From: Planctomycetota bacterium
Lineage (GTDB): Bacteria; Planctomycetota; Planctomycetia; Isosphaerales; Isosphaeraceae
Length of the DNA stretch: 64,000 nt
Direction of reading: 5' to 3'
Assembly (NCBI GenBank): GCA_021791715.1
Contig: JAJYWB010000007.1
Span: forward strand, 1-64,000
The notes beneath the pieces are model-generated. The model was not told where the DNA came from. It did not search any database and saw only the letters and a list, made by a program, of their open reading frames with translations. This document shows, in pieces, positions 56,460 through 64,000 of the stretch. The position numbers were made by a program, and so were the translations under genes. Each line of letters begins with the position of its first letter. The first letter of the stretch is position 1.

Positions 56460-57398
56460 ATGCAACACGCCGCATTCATCGAACGCGCTTTCTCAAACGA
56501 TGTCGACGCCTCGATTCGCATAACCGATCCCGTGATCGAAGGGGTCGAATCGATCGACGCTTGGATTGCGCATCGAGATACGGTCGTTCAAGAACTTTGT
56601 CCCGTCGGAGCGCTTGAAACCGCGCACGCAAAGCGGGCCGCGGTTTATTTATGGCGGCTCGACCGTGTGATTCGCTTCGAGGTCGCCGCGAAAAACGGCG
56701 ATTCGAACGGTCAAACCGTGGAGAATCGTGACGATCAAGCCGGCTCGGCGCGACCGTTTACGCCCGATCGGTCGACGATTGAAACGATCATCAAGTATGA
56801 GTCTCATCTCGATCGCCGCTTGGCCGCGACGATGGCCGAGTTGCGAAAATTGCAAAAAGAGCGGAGGCGAGGATTGCGTCCAATCGATTCCGTTCTCACC
56901 CCGCTCGATTCCGTTCTCGACGCTGAGCGTTCGACTCAAACCCTGCAATCTCAATCTGTTGCGTCCGACGAGTCGATTCCTCCGTGCGTGATCGAGCGAT
57001 CGTCGAGCGCGATCGGCGAGTCGACGGATTCACAAACCGTCGCTCCAACCGATTCGATGATCCAACCTCACGAACTTCCGCCCACGACGATCGAGAAGCG
57101 TGAGGAAAAGGTTGAAACGGTCGTTTCGCCGAAAATCGAGCCGAAAAAGGGAGTCGGGCCCGCTCAGAAAGCCAAATCGCGGCGGGATTCGCCGATTCCC
57201 ACTTCGATCGCGGGTCGGAGCGTTCAACGCAAACCGACGCCGATTCAAACCTGGTTCGATCGGTCGACCCGAGCGGATTCGAGTTTCTCGACGAATCTGG
57301 ATCGATTTTCCAAGATCACACCCGGCGGGTTGATCGGCGCCGATCGAACATCGAGCGAGTTGAACTTCGCGATGATTCCGCAATCGGCCACGAGGTAG
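56460..57398 (+). CDS. Planctomycete hypothetical protein, WRLRR-helical family
   Basis: A 312-aa protein. Residues about 25-75 and 95-135 contain CPVGALETAHAKRAAVYLWRLDRVIRFE and IIKYESHLDRRLAATMAELRKLQK. These match in pattern the two helical segments of a family very common in planctomycetes (usually beginning NAxxSTGPRTxEGKA), where function is unknown; the usual N-terminus is missing here. The remainder is Ser/Thr/Pro/Glu-rich and disordered. The start at 56460 has AAAGGA upstream. A 19-bp-period tandem array begins 11 bp after its stop. Not linked to any neighbour functionally. Confidence 0.65.
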   Translation: MQHAAFIERAFSNDVDASIRITDPVIEGVESIDAWIAHRDTVVQELCPVGALETAHAKRAAVYLWRLDRVIRFEVAAKNGDSNGQTVENRDDQAGSARPFTPDRSTIETIIKYESHLDRRLAATMAELRKLQKERRRGLRPIDSVLTPLDSVLDAERSTQTLQSQSVASDESIPPCVIERSSSAIGESTDSQTVAPTDSMIQPHELPPTTIEKREEKVETVVSPKIEPKKGVGPAQKAKSRRDSPIPTSIAGRSVQRKPTPIQTWFDRSTRADSSFSTNLDRFSKITPGGLIGADRTSSELNFAMIPQSATR

Positions 57399-57933
57399 CC
57401 CGTCGGTTTTGGCGTGACGAAAAAGCCTTGGCGTAACGATCCCGACCAGGAGTAACGATCCAGCCCAGGCGTATTGATCACGCCCATGAGTAACGATCCC
57501 GACCAGGTGTGATGAAACCGCCTTGGCGTGATGAAACATCCTTGTCGATCGCGAGATCGTCGAGGATCGGCTCTTTGACAATTCGGAATCGGATGAAGCG
57601 AGGGGGCGTCGCGCGCGCGATCGTCTTCGCCGCGGGCTACGCTGCGCGACGTTCCCCTCTGGAGCGGTCGATTTGAACGCGCCGAGCGGATGTTCCTTCG
57701 CCCTCGTACCGGCCGGCGAAGAGCCGATGTAGGAATCGATTCGGCCGCTCGGAAACCAAAATCTTGCTCTCTATTTGCGCTCGCGTTTGCACTACGATTG
57801 TCTTTTTGTTTCGTTTTTTGTCGAGTGGATGCATTATTTCGGCGCGGGGAATCGGCCCGTTTCGCTCGCCGTAAGTCTCGATTTAAGCTGGTTTTGGGGG
57901 ATTTTGTCGCGGCTTGGCGGGATGTGTCTTGAA
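57399..57933. other. Intergenic region with minisatellite, no gene recognised
   Basis: About 535 bp ahead of the tRNA gene (minus strand). The 19-bp array occupies 57409-57541. After it, no gene, terminator or RNA is evident; small open frames are unsupported. Confidence 0.4.
57409..57541. repeat. Minisatellite of seven 19-bp units
   Basis: Seven consecutive 19-bp units, at 57409, 57428, 57447, 57466, 57485, 57504 and 57523, follow the pattern (TT/CA)GGCGT(A/G)A(C/T)GA(T/A)C(C)... such as TTGGCGTAACGATCCCGAC and CAGGAGTAACGATCCAGCC. The divergence suggests an old array. Since 19 is not a multiple of three it does not encode a repeat protein. Confidence 0.8.
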
Positions 57934-58007
57934 TGCGCCCGGCAGGATTCGAACCTGCGACCTGCGGTTTAGGAAACCGCCGCTCTATCCTCCTGAGCTA
58001 CGAGCGC
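57934..58007 (-). tRNA. tRNA-Arg (anticodon CCT)
   Basis: A 74-nt cloverleaf read on the minus strand: acceptor GCGCTCG pairs with CGGGCGC (one G-U), the D-loop contains AGCTCAGGAGGATAGAGC, anticodon stem GCGGT/ACCGC encloses the loop TTCCTAA with anticodon CCT, and the T-arm has GGTTCGAATCC. Discriminator base is A; CCA is not encoded. It reads AGG codons. No other tRNA is adjacent. Confidence 0.95.
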
Positions 58008-58299
58008 TTGGAAGCGTCTTTCGATCGAACTCTCGAATCGTCTTTCAACCAGACTTTTGAATTGTCTTCAAGACGGGACCGAGGTGTCAATCGCATCGGT
58101 CGCACGCACGAGATTTTCCCCCTTTTTCCGCCGAACTCGGCGTATTATGATAAATAGGATCAGAGGTTCGCGCGAATCGAGGCCGGGATCCTCTCTTGAT
58201 CGACCTTCATGCAAAGCTTTGCCGACACGAGCCGACGGTCTTCCCCCCCAAGATCGGTGAACTCGAACCGTTGTCGCACGCTGGGAGCGCCTTCAAGCC

Positions 58300-61200
58300 A
58301 TGTCAAATTCCAGCGGTGGTTCCAAGATCACTCCGATGCCGCAGGCTCAGATCGGCAGCTATCGACTGCTCGAGCCGCTCGCGAGCGGCGGAATGAGTTC
58401 GGTGCACCGGGGCGTTCATATCGATTCGGGGCTCGAAGTCGCGGTGAAGATCCTTCCGCCTTCGCTCGCCAAGAATTCGTCGATGTTGCAACGATTTCTT
58501 CGCGAGGCGAAAAGCGTCGAATCGCTCGAACACCCCAGCATCGTCACGATTTACGACCGCGGATTCGATCTGGGAAGGTATTACCTTGTTCTCGAGTTCG
58601 TCCCGGGCGGCGACCTGCACGAACGCGTTCGTTCGAAAGGGCCGATGGCGGTCTCGGAAGTCATTCATGTGATCAAATCGGTCGCCGAGGGGCTGAACTA
58701 CGCGATGAGTCGCGGGCTTATTCACCGCGATATCAAGCCCGCGAATTTATTGATCGCGCCCGACGGCCAGGTGAAGATCACCGATCTCGGGCTCGCTCTC
58801 GGCGCCGAGGACGACGACGAGCGCGTGACGCGCGACGGAACGACGGTCGGTACGGTCGATTTCATGGCGCCCGAACAGGCGCGCGACAGCCGCGCGACGA
58901 CGGTGCGGAGCGACATCTACTCGCTCGGTTGCACAGCGTATTACCTGCTGACGGGACAATCGCCGTTCGCGGGGGGTTCGCTCGCCGAGAAGCTGCGGAA
59001 GCACGCGCAGGCGCCCCCGCCCGACGTGCGTAAAATGCGAGCCGACGTTCCTCGCGCAGTCGCTCAATTACTTGTTCGTATGATGGCAAAAAAACCCGAC
59101 GATCGTTTCGCCGATCACACCGAACTGATCGCCGCGCTCGAACGGATCGAGAAGGCGCTCGCGGACGGTTCGATCGATGAAGTGAAGCTTGACGATCGTC
59201 CCACGGCGCTTTTCGACGACGACTCGGCGGAATCGAACGATAAACCGATCGCGGCTCTTTTCGACGACGACGACGACGATATTGAGATCGACGACGACGA
59301 CGACGAGCCTTGGCCGAGCGCCGTTACGGGCGCCGGGGATTCGTCGGGGGGCGTGAAGTCGCCGCCGAGGCCGTCGTCATCGTCATCGAGTCGCGCTCCC
59401 GTGCCGAGCGACGACGACGACGATTCGCCTCCCGACGAATCGGGACCGCTCGCTCATGTGGAATTATTCGACGACGAACCGTTGGAGGTCGCGACGGGGT
59501 TTCCCGGTCGTCCCGTAGCGCGTCGGTCGCAGGATTTACCTCTGAAGACGATGATTTGGCGCGGCGTTGGGATCGGCGTGGGGGTCGTCGCGGTCGTGAT
59601 CGTTCTGACGCAAATCGTATCGTTGATTCACGGGACGAAGGTCGAGAAAACCGAGATCGCGGCGGACGCTTCGACGGCGAGCGAGGCGACCGAAACGACG
59701 ACGGTGGGCGAGGCCGACGTCGTTGCGGCGGCGCCGAAGATTTCCGAGAAGAGCGAGGCGAAAAAGGAGGAGGTCGAGTCGTACAATCCCGCCGCGGCAG
59801 CGGGGACGCTCGAGACGCCTCGGTCGGGACGGAATCGTACGGGCGCGGCCGCCGAGCCCAAATTCGACCCCGAGACGATCGCCAAATACATCCCCGCGTG
59901 GGCTCTCGACGACCTTCCCGAGGCGATCGAAGGTCCGAAGGTGATTCTGAGTCGAATCGCGTCGGTCGACGATAAAGACGCGGTGACATCATTGCGGCGC
60001 GGGCTCGACGTGAACGGCGGGACGATCGAGATCGACGACGCGGGTCCGTTTTATACGAACGATTTAAGGATCGTCGGCAAGGATCGGTTGATCAAGGCCA
60101 AGCCCGGCAGACGACCGGTGTTGATCTTTCAATCGCCGGACGCGAATAACAATTATTTGCTCGAGCATTCCGCGTTGATCACTCTCGATTCGGGGGATCG
60201 GCTGGTGATCGAGGGGATCGACTTTGTGTTTGATCTTAAAGGCGCGCCTTCCAACGTGAAATCGATTTTTCTTTGCCGGAATTCGAATTTGACGTTGCGC
60301 GATTGCACGATCACGGTGGTTGGGAAGCCGCTGACGGCGATTTCGCTGGTTCGGGTCGAGGGTTCGGCCGGGGGTAACGCCTCGCGCGAGTCTCGGATCA
60401 AGTTATTGCGAACGACGGCTCGGGGTCAAAACTTGACGGGGTTTGATCTCGCGGGGGGGCCGGCCGAGATCGCGATTTTGCGTTCGATTTTGATCTGCGG
60501 AGTCGGAGTCGACGTATCGGCGAGTTTCGCTTCGAGCGTATCGCATCTTTGGACGATCGGAGTGGGTCGAAGCGTGTTCGCGTGTCGTCGTCCGTTGATC
60601 GAGATCGGCGCGTTGGGGCGCGGCGGCGACTCGCGCGACGGGGTTCACGTGAGCGCGCTCGGTTCGATTTTGGCGCGGATCGACGAGGGGGACGCTTGTT
60701 CGATGATTGAATCGCGCGGCGAGGACGACGCTTCGCTCGTCAAGCTGCTCGATTGGCGTGGGATTCGTAATCAGTTCGTGGGTTGGGAGGGTTTCGCGGC
60801 GACGGGTCAGGGTCGAAACCGCAAGGTGACGATGCGGAACTTCACCGAAGCGGGAAAGGTTTGGAAGGACGCCGAGAAAGGGAGTCGGATGGTCGATCGA
60901 GCGTGGCCCCGAGCGATCGCCGAACCGTGGGCGCCGATCGAAGATCTCGATCGATTGTCCGACGAATCGAATACGATCGTGAGCAAGGTCGCTCACCCCG
61001 CGCCATGGTTATATGAAAGATCGATCGGTTTATTTAAGACGATGACGTTTACGACACAAGCGACCTCCGCTCCGGAACCCGCTCCGTTTCCGGGATTCGG
61101 TCCGGCGATTCGCGAGGAAGCTCGCGTCGATCCGGGGGTTTTCGAGATCGTCTTCGACGCGAGCGTCCCACCCTGGGAGGGGGATCTGGGGGCGTTTCTT

Positions 61201-62298
61201 GATAAACAAACGATACCTCCCGGCGCGACGCGGTTGAAGTTGAAGGTGGTGAACGGCTCGGGCGAATATAAAACGAGGGCGATTCGACCGCCGCGCGGCG
61301 TCGGTCTTGAGATCGAGGTGGAAAAATCGCAGGCGAAAGGAGCGAAGCCGCTCGAATGGGTCGCGCGCAATCCGTCGTCGCCGAGCGATCTGATTTATGT
61401 CGAGGACGCCGACCTTGTTCTCAAAAACGTGATGATTCGACGTGAAGTGAATGAGAATCTCGCGTATCTCGTTCATGTCGAGAACGGAGGGTGCAAGCTG
61501 ATCGGATGCAAGCTCGTTTGTCCCGCGAGGCAAAATCCGGGAGCGGGTCGGCGGGGCGATCTGGTTCTATTCCACGCCGAGGGAAATCGCGATCGGTCGA
61601 AATCGGCCGACGACATCCTGAAATGTGAAATCATAGATACCTTAATGTATACGGGGGGCGATTCGCTGACGTTGGAGGCGTCGAGGGGAGCGGTTTCGCT
61701 CGATAATTGCGCGATCGGAGCGGGGGAGACGGCGATCGCGTTGCGGCCGACGACGACCCCGGCGGATCGATTTTGGGCGGATCTGGTGATGAATCGGTGT
61801 ACGATCGCGGCGAATCGAGCGATCGTGAGCGTGGGGGCCGCGTTCGACGCGTCTCCGGCTCGCCCGTGGGTCGTCTCATCAAATCACTGCGCCTTTATGG
61901 ATCTCGGCGAACGAGACAAGCGTAAGGCGTACTTGCTGCTCGGCGATCCGGGAGCGATTCAGCATGGATTCGTTCACTGGCAGTCGATCGGCGACGCGTA
62001 CGAGGTCGATCGATTCCTCGCGTCGAATCGCGCCAAGCCTCCGGCTCGGTTCACCCCCGACGTTCGCCATCAGTGGATTCACATCTGGGGCTCCACTCAT
62101 ATTCGCGAGGCGACGGGCCCGCTGCAAAACGGCGGGCATCCCGCGGTGCGGTTCCTGGGCGAGCCGATCAATTCGCAGGGAGAGCCCTCGAACGAACTGG
62201 CGCTCGATCCCAACCCCAAAGGGGTGCGGACGCGGAACGACGTCGGCGCCGAACTTCGCCTCGACGGTAAAAAGCCGATCGCGCGCCGATCGGGGTGA
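58300..62298 (+). CDS. Receptor Ser/Thr protein kinase with very large extracytoplasmic beta-helix-like region
   Basis: A 1332-aa protein. The Hanks-type kinase (about 20-285) has LASGGMSSVHRG, VAVKILPP, LIHRDIKPANLL, ITDLGLAL (DLG for DFG) and GTVDFMAPEQ. An acidic, Asp-run linker (about 300-410; DDDDDDIEIDDDDDE) leads to a single transmembrane helix (about 418-445). The extracytoplasmic part (about 540-1320) carries short strands in repeated groups (LRDCTITVVG, KLIGCKLVCPA, LDNCAIGAGE, MNRCTIAANRA), consistent with pectin-lyase-like right-handed helices. Likely a cell-surface sensor of a polysaccharide or envelope state; the ligand is not known. It is preceded by a tRNA gene on the other strand. 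Confidence 0.9.
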   Translation: MSNSSGGSKITPMPQAQIGSYRLLEPLASGGMSSVHRGVHIDSGLEVAVKILPPSLAKNSSMLQRFLREAKSVESLEHPSIVTIYDRGFDLGRYYLVLEFVPGGDLHERVRSKGPMAVSEVIHVIKSVAEGLNYAMSRGLIHRDIKPANLLIAPDGQVKITDLGLALGAEDDDERVTRDGTTVGTVDFMAPEQARDSRATTVRSDIYSLGCTAYYLLTGQSPFAGGSLAEKLRKHAQAPPPDVRKMRADVPRAVAQLLVRMMAKKPDDRFADHTELIAALERIEKALADGSIDEVKLDDRPTALFDDDSAESNDKPIAALFDDDDDDIEIDDDDDEPWPSAVTGAGDSSGGVKSPPRPSSSSSSRAPVPSDDDDDSPPDESGPLAHVELFDDEPLEVATGFPGRPVARRSQDLPLKTMIWRGVGIGVGVVAVVIVLTQIVSLIHGTKVEKTEIAADASTASEATETTTVGEADVVAAAPKISEKSEAKKEEVESYNPAAAAGTLETPRSGRNRTGAAAEPKFDPETIAKYIPAWALDDLPEAIEGPKVILSRIASVDDKDAVTSLRRGLDVNGGTIEIDDAGPFYTNDLRIVGKDRLIKAKPGRRPVLIFQSPDANNNYLLEHSALITLDSGDRLVIEGIDFVFDLKGAPSNVKSIFLCRNSNLTLRDCTITVVGKPLTAISLVRVEGSAGGNASRESRIKLLRTTARGQNLTGFDLAGGPAEIAILRSILICGVGVDVSASFASSVSHLWTIGVGRSVFACRRPLIEIGALGRGGDSRDGVHVSALGSILARIDEGDACSMIESRGEDDASLVKLLDWRGIRNQFVGWEGFAATGQGRNRKVTMRNFTEAGKVWKDAEKGSRMVDRAWPRAIAEPWAPIEDLDRLSDESNTIVSKVAHPAPWLYERSIGLFKTMTFTTQATSAPEPAPFPGFGPAIREEARVDPGVFEIVFDASVPPWEGDLGAFLDKQTIPPGATRLKLKVVNGSGEYKTRAIRPPRGVGLEIEVEKSQAKGAKPLEWVARNPSSPSDLIYVEDADLVLKNVMIRREVNENLAYLVHVENGGCKLIGCKLVCPARQNPGAGRRGDLVLFHAEGNRDRSKSADDILKCEIIDTLMYTGGDSLTLEASRGAVSLDNCAIGAGETAIALRPTTTPADRFWADLVMNRCTIAANRAIVSVGAAFDASPARPWVVSSNHCAFMDLGERDKRKAYLLLGDPGAIQHGFVHWQSIGDAYEVDRFLASNRAKPPARFTPDVRHQWIHIWGSTHIREATGPLQNGGHPAVRFLGEPINSQGEPSNELALDPNPKGVRTRNDVGAELRLDGKKPIARRSG

Positions 62299-62407
62299 GA
62301 GGCGACGCGGAAATAAATCCGCATATTCGGCGGTCTTTAAGACGAACCGAGAATTGGAAGATTGAACAAGAATCGCGTCGGCCGGTCGATAATCGGGGGT
62401 TATCAAT

Positions 62408-62550
62408 AATTGGCGGAGCGATCCGTCATTGAAAAGGCGATCCATAATTTTTGGGGCGATCCGAATTCCCAGGACGATCCGAAATTGGAAGACGATCCGA
62501 AATTGGGAGGCCATCCGAATTCGTAGTTCGATCCGAAATTGGGAGGGCGA
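62408..62550. repeat. Short-period (18-19 bp) degenerate array next to the insertion sequence
   Basis: About eight tandem units with consensus near AATTGGGAGGGCGATCCG run from 62408 to 62550. The final one, AAATTGGGAGGGCGAA, is identical to the start of the 115-bp element arm at the opposite end of the window. On the minus strand units of 18 bp would encode a six-residue repeat like FGSSSN. The array is cut by the insertion sequence at 62552. Confidence 0.75.
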
Positions 62551-62551
62551 A

Positions 62552-64000
62552 CCTGGGCTGATGAAAAGTTGGGGTTGATCCACTGTTTTATTTTTGTATA
62601 ATTAAAATGCATATGTTGCGAAGAGGAGATCTGTGCTTTTCAGAGTTCTCACACCAGGAGATCACACACGGATGCCACCGGCAAGGACGCCTCAAAAAAA
62701 GCCAAATCCTCCTGTAAGATCTTCTCTAACTCGAGTCGGCCGGGAGCCTTGTTCTGGTTCTTTCGTAAGAGCCGCGATCAATGGAAGGACAAGTGCAAAG
62801 ACCTCAAAACGCTGCTCAAAAAATTCAAGAATCGTGTCGCCGACCTCACCAAGAGCCGCGACAAATGGAAACTCAAAGCCGAACAATCGGACATTCGGAT
62901 CGCGGAATTGAATTCTCAGCTCGATTCAATCCGCGAAGAAAACGCCGCGTTCCGCGAGGAGATTACAACTCAAAAAAAAAGAAGTAAGCTCGCCCGGATC
63001 GCCGTTCGCTCCTGACCAAATGCGACCTGCGCGCAGACATCAGTACCCCGTAATTGCTGTATAACTATATATGCATATGATTATTGAAAATGGTTCCTCG
63101 TGGCGTTGAGCCGCAAAGATCTTGTCATTTCTCGGAGCCGAATTGGGACTCGAACAGGCTTCGCCCGACTTTTCGACCGGACGCAAGTGGCTTCTCAGAT
63201 TGGGGGTCTGGGAACTGAATCGGCCCAAAGAGAAAGCCGACGATTGGATTTTGACGATCGATCATTCTATTCAAATCGGAACCGTGAAATGCTTGGTTAT
63301 TCTTGGAGTAAGGTTGGATCGTCTCCAATTCGATCGCGCACTTAGACATGAGGATATGGAGCTAATCTCGCTTGAGCCGATGACAATTTCAAACAAAGCG
63401 ACTGTTTCAGTCTGCTTGGAAGAGGCGGAGCAGAAGATCGGAACGCCTCGCTTGATCTTGACCGATCACGGCGCCGACCTCCAGGGTGGAGTCGAAATTT
63501 TCCGGCTGCATATACGATGTATCATAATTTGATTGGTGCGACGATTGATTTTGTTCGAAACCGCGGGTTGTATTTGGGAGCGGGTTTGGATTTGGAGAAG
63601 GAGTTGCCGGAGTCGACAGGAAAGGCCGGTGAGTTGCGAGAGAAATTGATCGAATTCGTGAGGCGGGAGTCGTCGAAGGCTCGGATCGGAGAACGCCTCC
63701 CCGGGACGACGGAAGTGCTTGAGTCGTGTTTCGGCAAGCTCAAAACGCTCGAGAAGGATCAATCGAAGAGCGGTTTCACGGGAATGATCTTGAGTTTGGG
63801 AGCGATTGTTTCCAAGTGGACGATCGAGAACATTCGCGAGGCGTTGGAGCAATGCAAGGGAGAGAACGTCCTGAACTGGATTAGTGAAAAAATTGGACAA
63901 ACCATTCAATCAAAAAGAAAGGAGGAGTTTGGCCTATTAGGCGCAACAAAAACGGGATGAACAGCTAAGTACGTCGAATTCAACTTTTCATCGGCCTAGG
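62552..64000 (+). mobile_element. Decayed insertion sequence with 20-bp terminal inverted repeats
   Basis: Left end CCTGGGCTGATGAAAAGTTG (62552-62571) and right end (63981-64000, reading inwards) CCTAGGCCGATGAAAAGTTG match in 18 of 20 bases. They enclose 1449 bp with a fragmentary transposase. The right boundary coincides with the last base of the window, so the repeat may extend further and target duplications cannot be seen. Left flank is the short-period GGGAGGGCGAA array. IS family not assigned. Confidence 0.8.
62749..63960 (+). pseudogene. Broken transposase of the 'LFWFFRKSRDQW' planctomycete type
   Basis: Three fragments are in different frames. N-terminal LFWFFRKSRDQWKDK (from 62749) runs as a basic coiled coil to about 63015. 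Catalytic-region fragment (from about 63122) has WLLRLGVWELNRP, DDWILTIDHSIQIGTVKCL and LTDHGADLQGGVEIF, with conserved Asp residues likely of a DDE triad. C-terminal fragment (63517-63960) has GERLPGTTEVLESCFGKLK and SKSGFTGMILSLGA. Relative to intact relatives I recall, segments are missing between the first and second and between second and third fragments. Non-functional in its present form. Confidence 0.8.

Noticed and set aside
57690-57972. Short plus-strand open frames before the tRNA gene
   Set aside because: They run into the tRNA gene and lack start signals or similarity.
62403-62612. A 69-codon minus-strand frame with FGSxxN/FGSxxE repeats
   Set aside because: It is the translation of the short-period DNA array; the frame depends on 18-bp units and is cut by the IS. 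No evidence of expression.

Overview
The window reads as chromosomal DNA of a planctomycete, most likely close to the Isosphaeraceae. This is an inference from gene content. Supporting items are a ThuA/F5-8C/dehydrogenase/HEAT/cytochrome c fusion of the kind typical of the PVC group, two very large receptor-like Ser/Thr kinases, a surface protein with a planctomycete-type N-terminal LExR/LLS-like motif, tetrahydromethanopterin/methylofuran biosynthesis genes in a bacterium, a divergent CsrA-like protein, and 'LFWFFRKSRDQW'-type transposase remnants. No rRNA or ribosomal protein is present, so the taxonomic call is moderate only.

Layout. 1-925 is a repeat field made of 115-bp elements with 26-bp inverted ends, plus half-units and a 20-bp tandem array. 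1.3-2.6 kb encodes an acyltransferase. 2.6-7.9 kb (minus strand) is an envelope-sugar block: a Tyr-rich secreted protein, a GT4 glycosyltransferase, rmlB, rmlA and then miaA. 8.1-9.5 kb holds arsR and arsM (arsenic methylation). 9.7-15.1 kb has an SDR oxidoreductase and the giant secreted dehydrogenase/cytochrome. 15.6-19.4 kb carries a DegT sugar aminotransferase, a CsrA-like protein, a hypothetical protein and mutY. 19.9-21.3 kb is clpX with a perfect intrinsic terminator. 21.8-29.7 kb is a complete-looking nitrous oxide reductase cluster (cytochrome c, nosZ, nosD, nosF, nosL, nosY, a membrane protein, cytochrome c).

30-41.9 kb contains secreted and surface proteins (a duplicated-domain surface protein, a TPR protein with a gluzincin-like HEMVH site, a carboxypeptidase-regulatory-like protein, a 75-aa Cys-containing peptide) and a Ser/Thr kinase fused to a formylglycine-enzyme-like domain. 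42.4-46.4 kb is a compact C1-cofactor cluster: a pterin synthase family protein, a HisA-like protein, an ATP-grasp ligase (MfnD-like), an ASKHA protein (MfnF-like) and an amino-acid kinase (MfnE-like). Together they suggest synthesis of a methanofuran/methylofuran-type coenzyme, possibly with pterin. 46.5-50.8 kb holds a membrane-anchored protein with a candidate vWA-like region and a histidine kinase with a haem-like CX3CH sensor site.

51.7-56.0 kb is the most accessory-looking part. Two translationally coupled P-loop ATPases with winged-helix tails lie there, the second ending in TPRs whose DNA is conspicuously AT-rich compared with both flanks. Beside them is a minimal nucleotidyltransferase gene broken by frameshifts. 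I regard the ATPase pair as the best candidate for an uncharacterised (possibly conflict/defence) system, but no function is shown by sequence alone. 56.5-64 kb has a planctomycete hypothetical protein followed by a 19-bp-period minisatellite, a tRNA-Arg(CCT), a 1332-aa receptor kinase, a second short-period array, and a decayed insertion sequence whose 20-bp terminal inverted repeats are both visible, the right one ending at the last base of the window.
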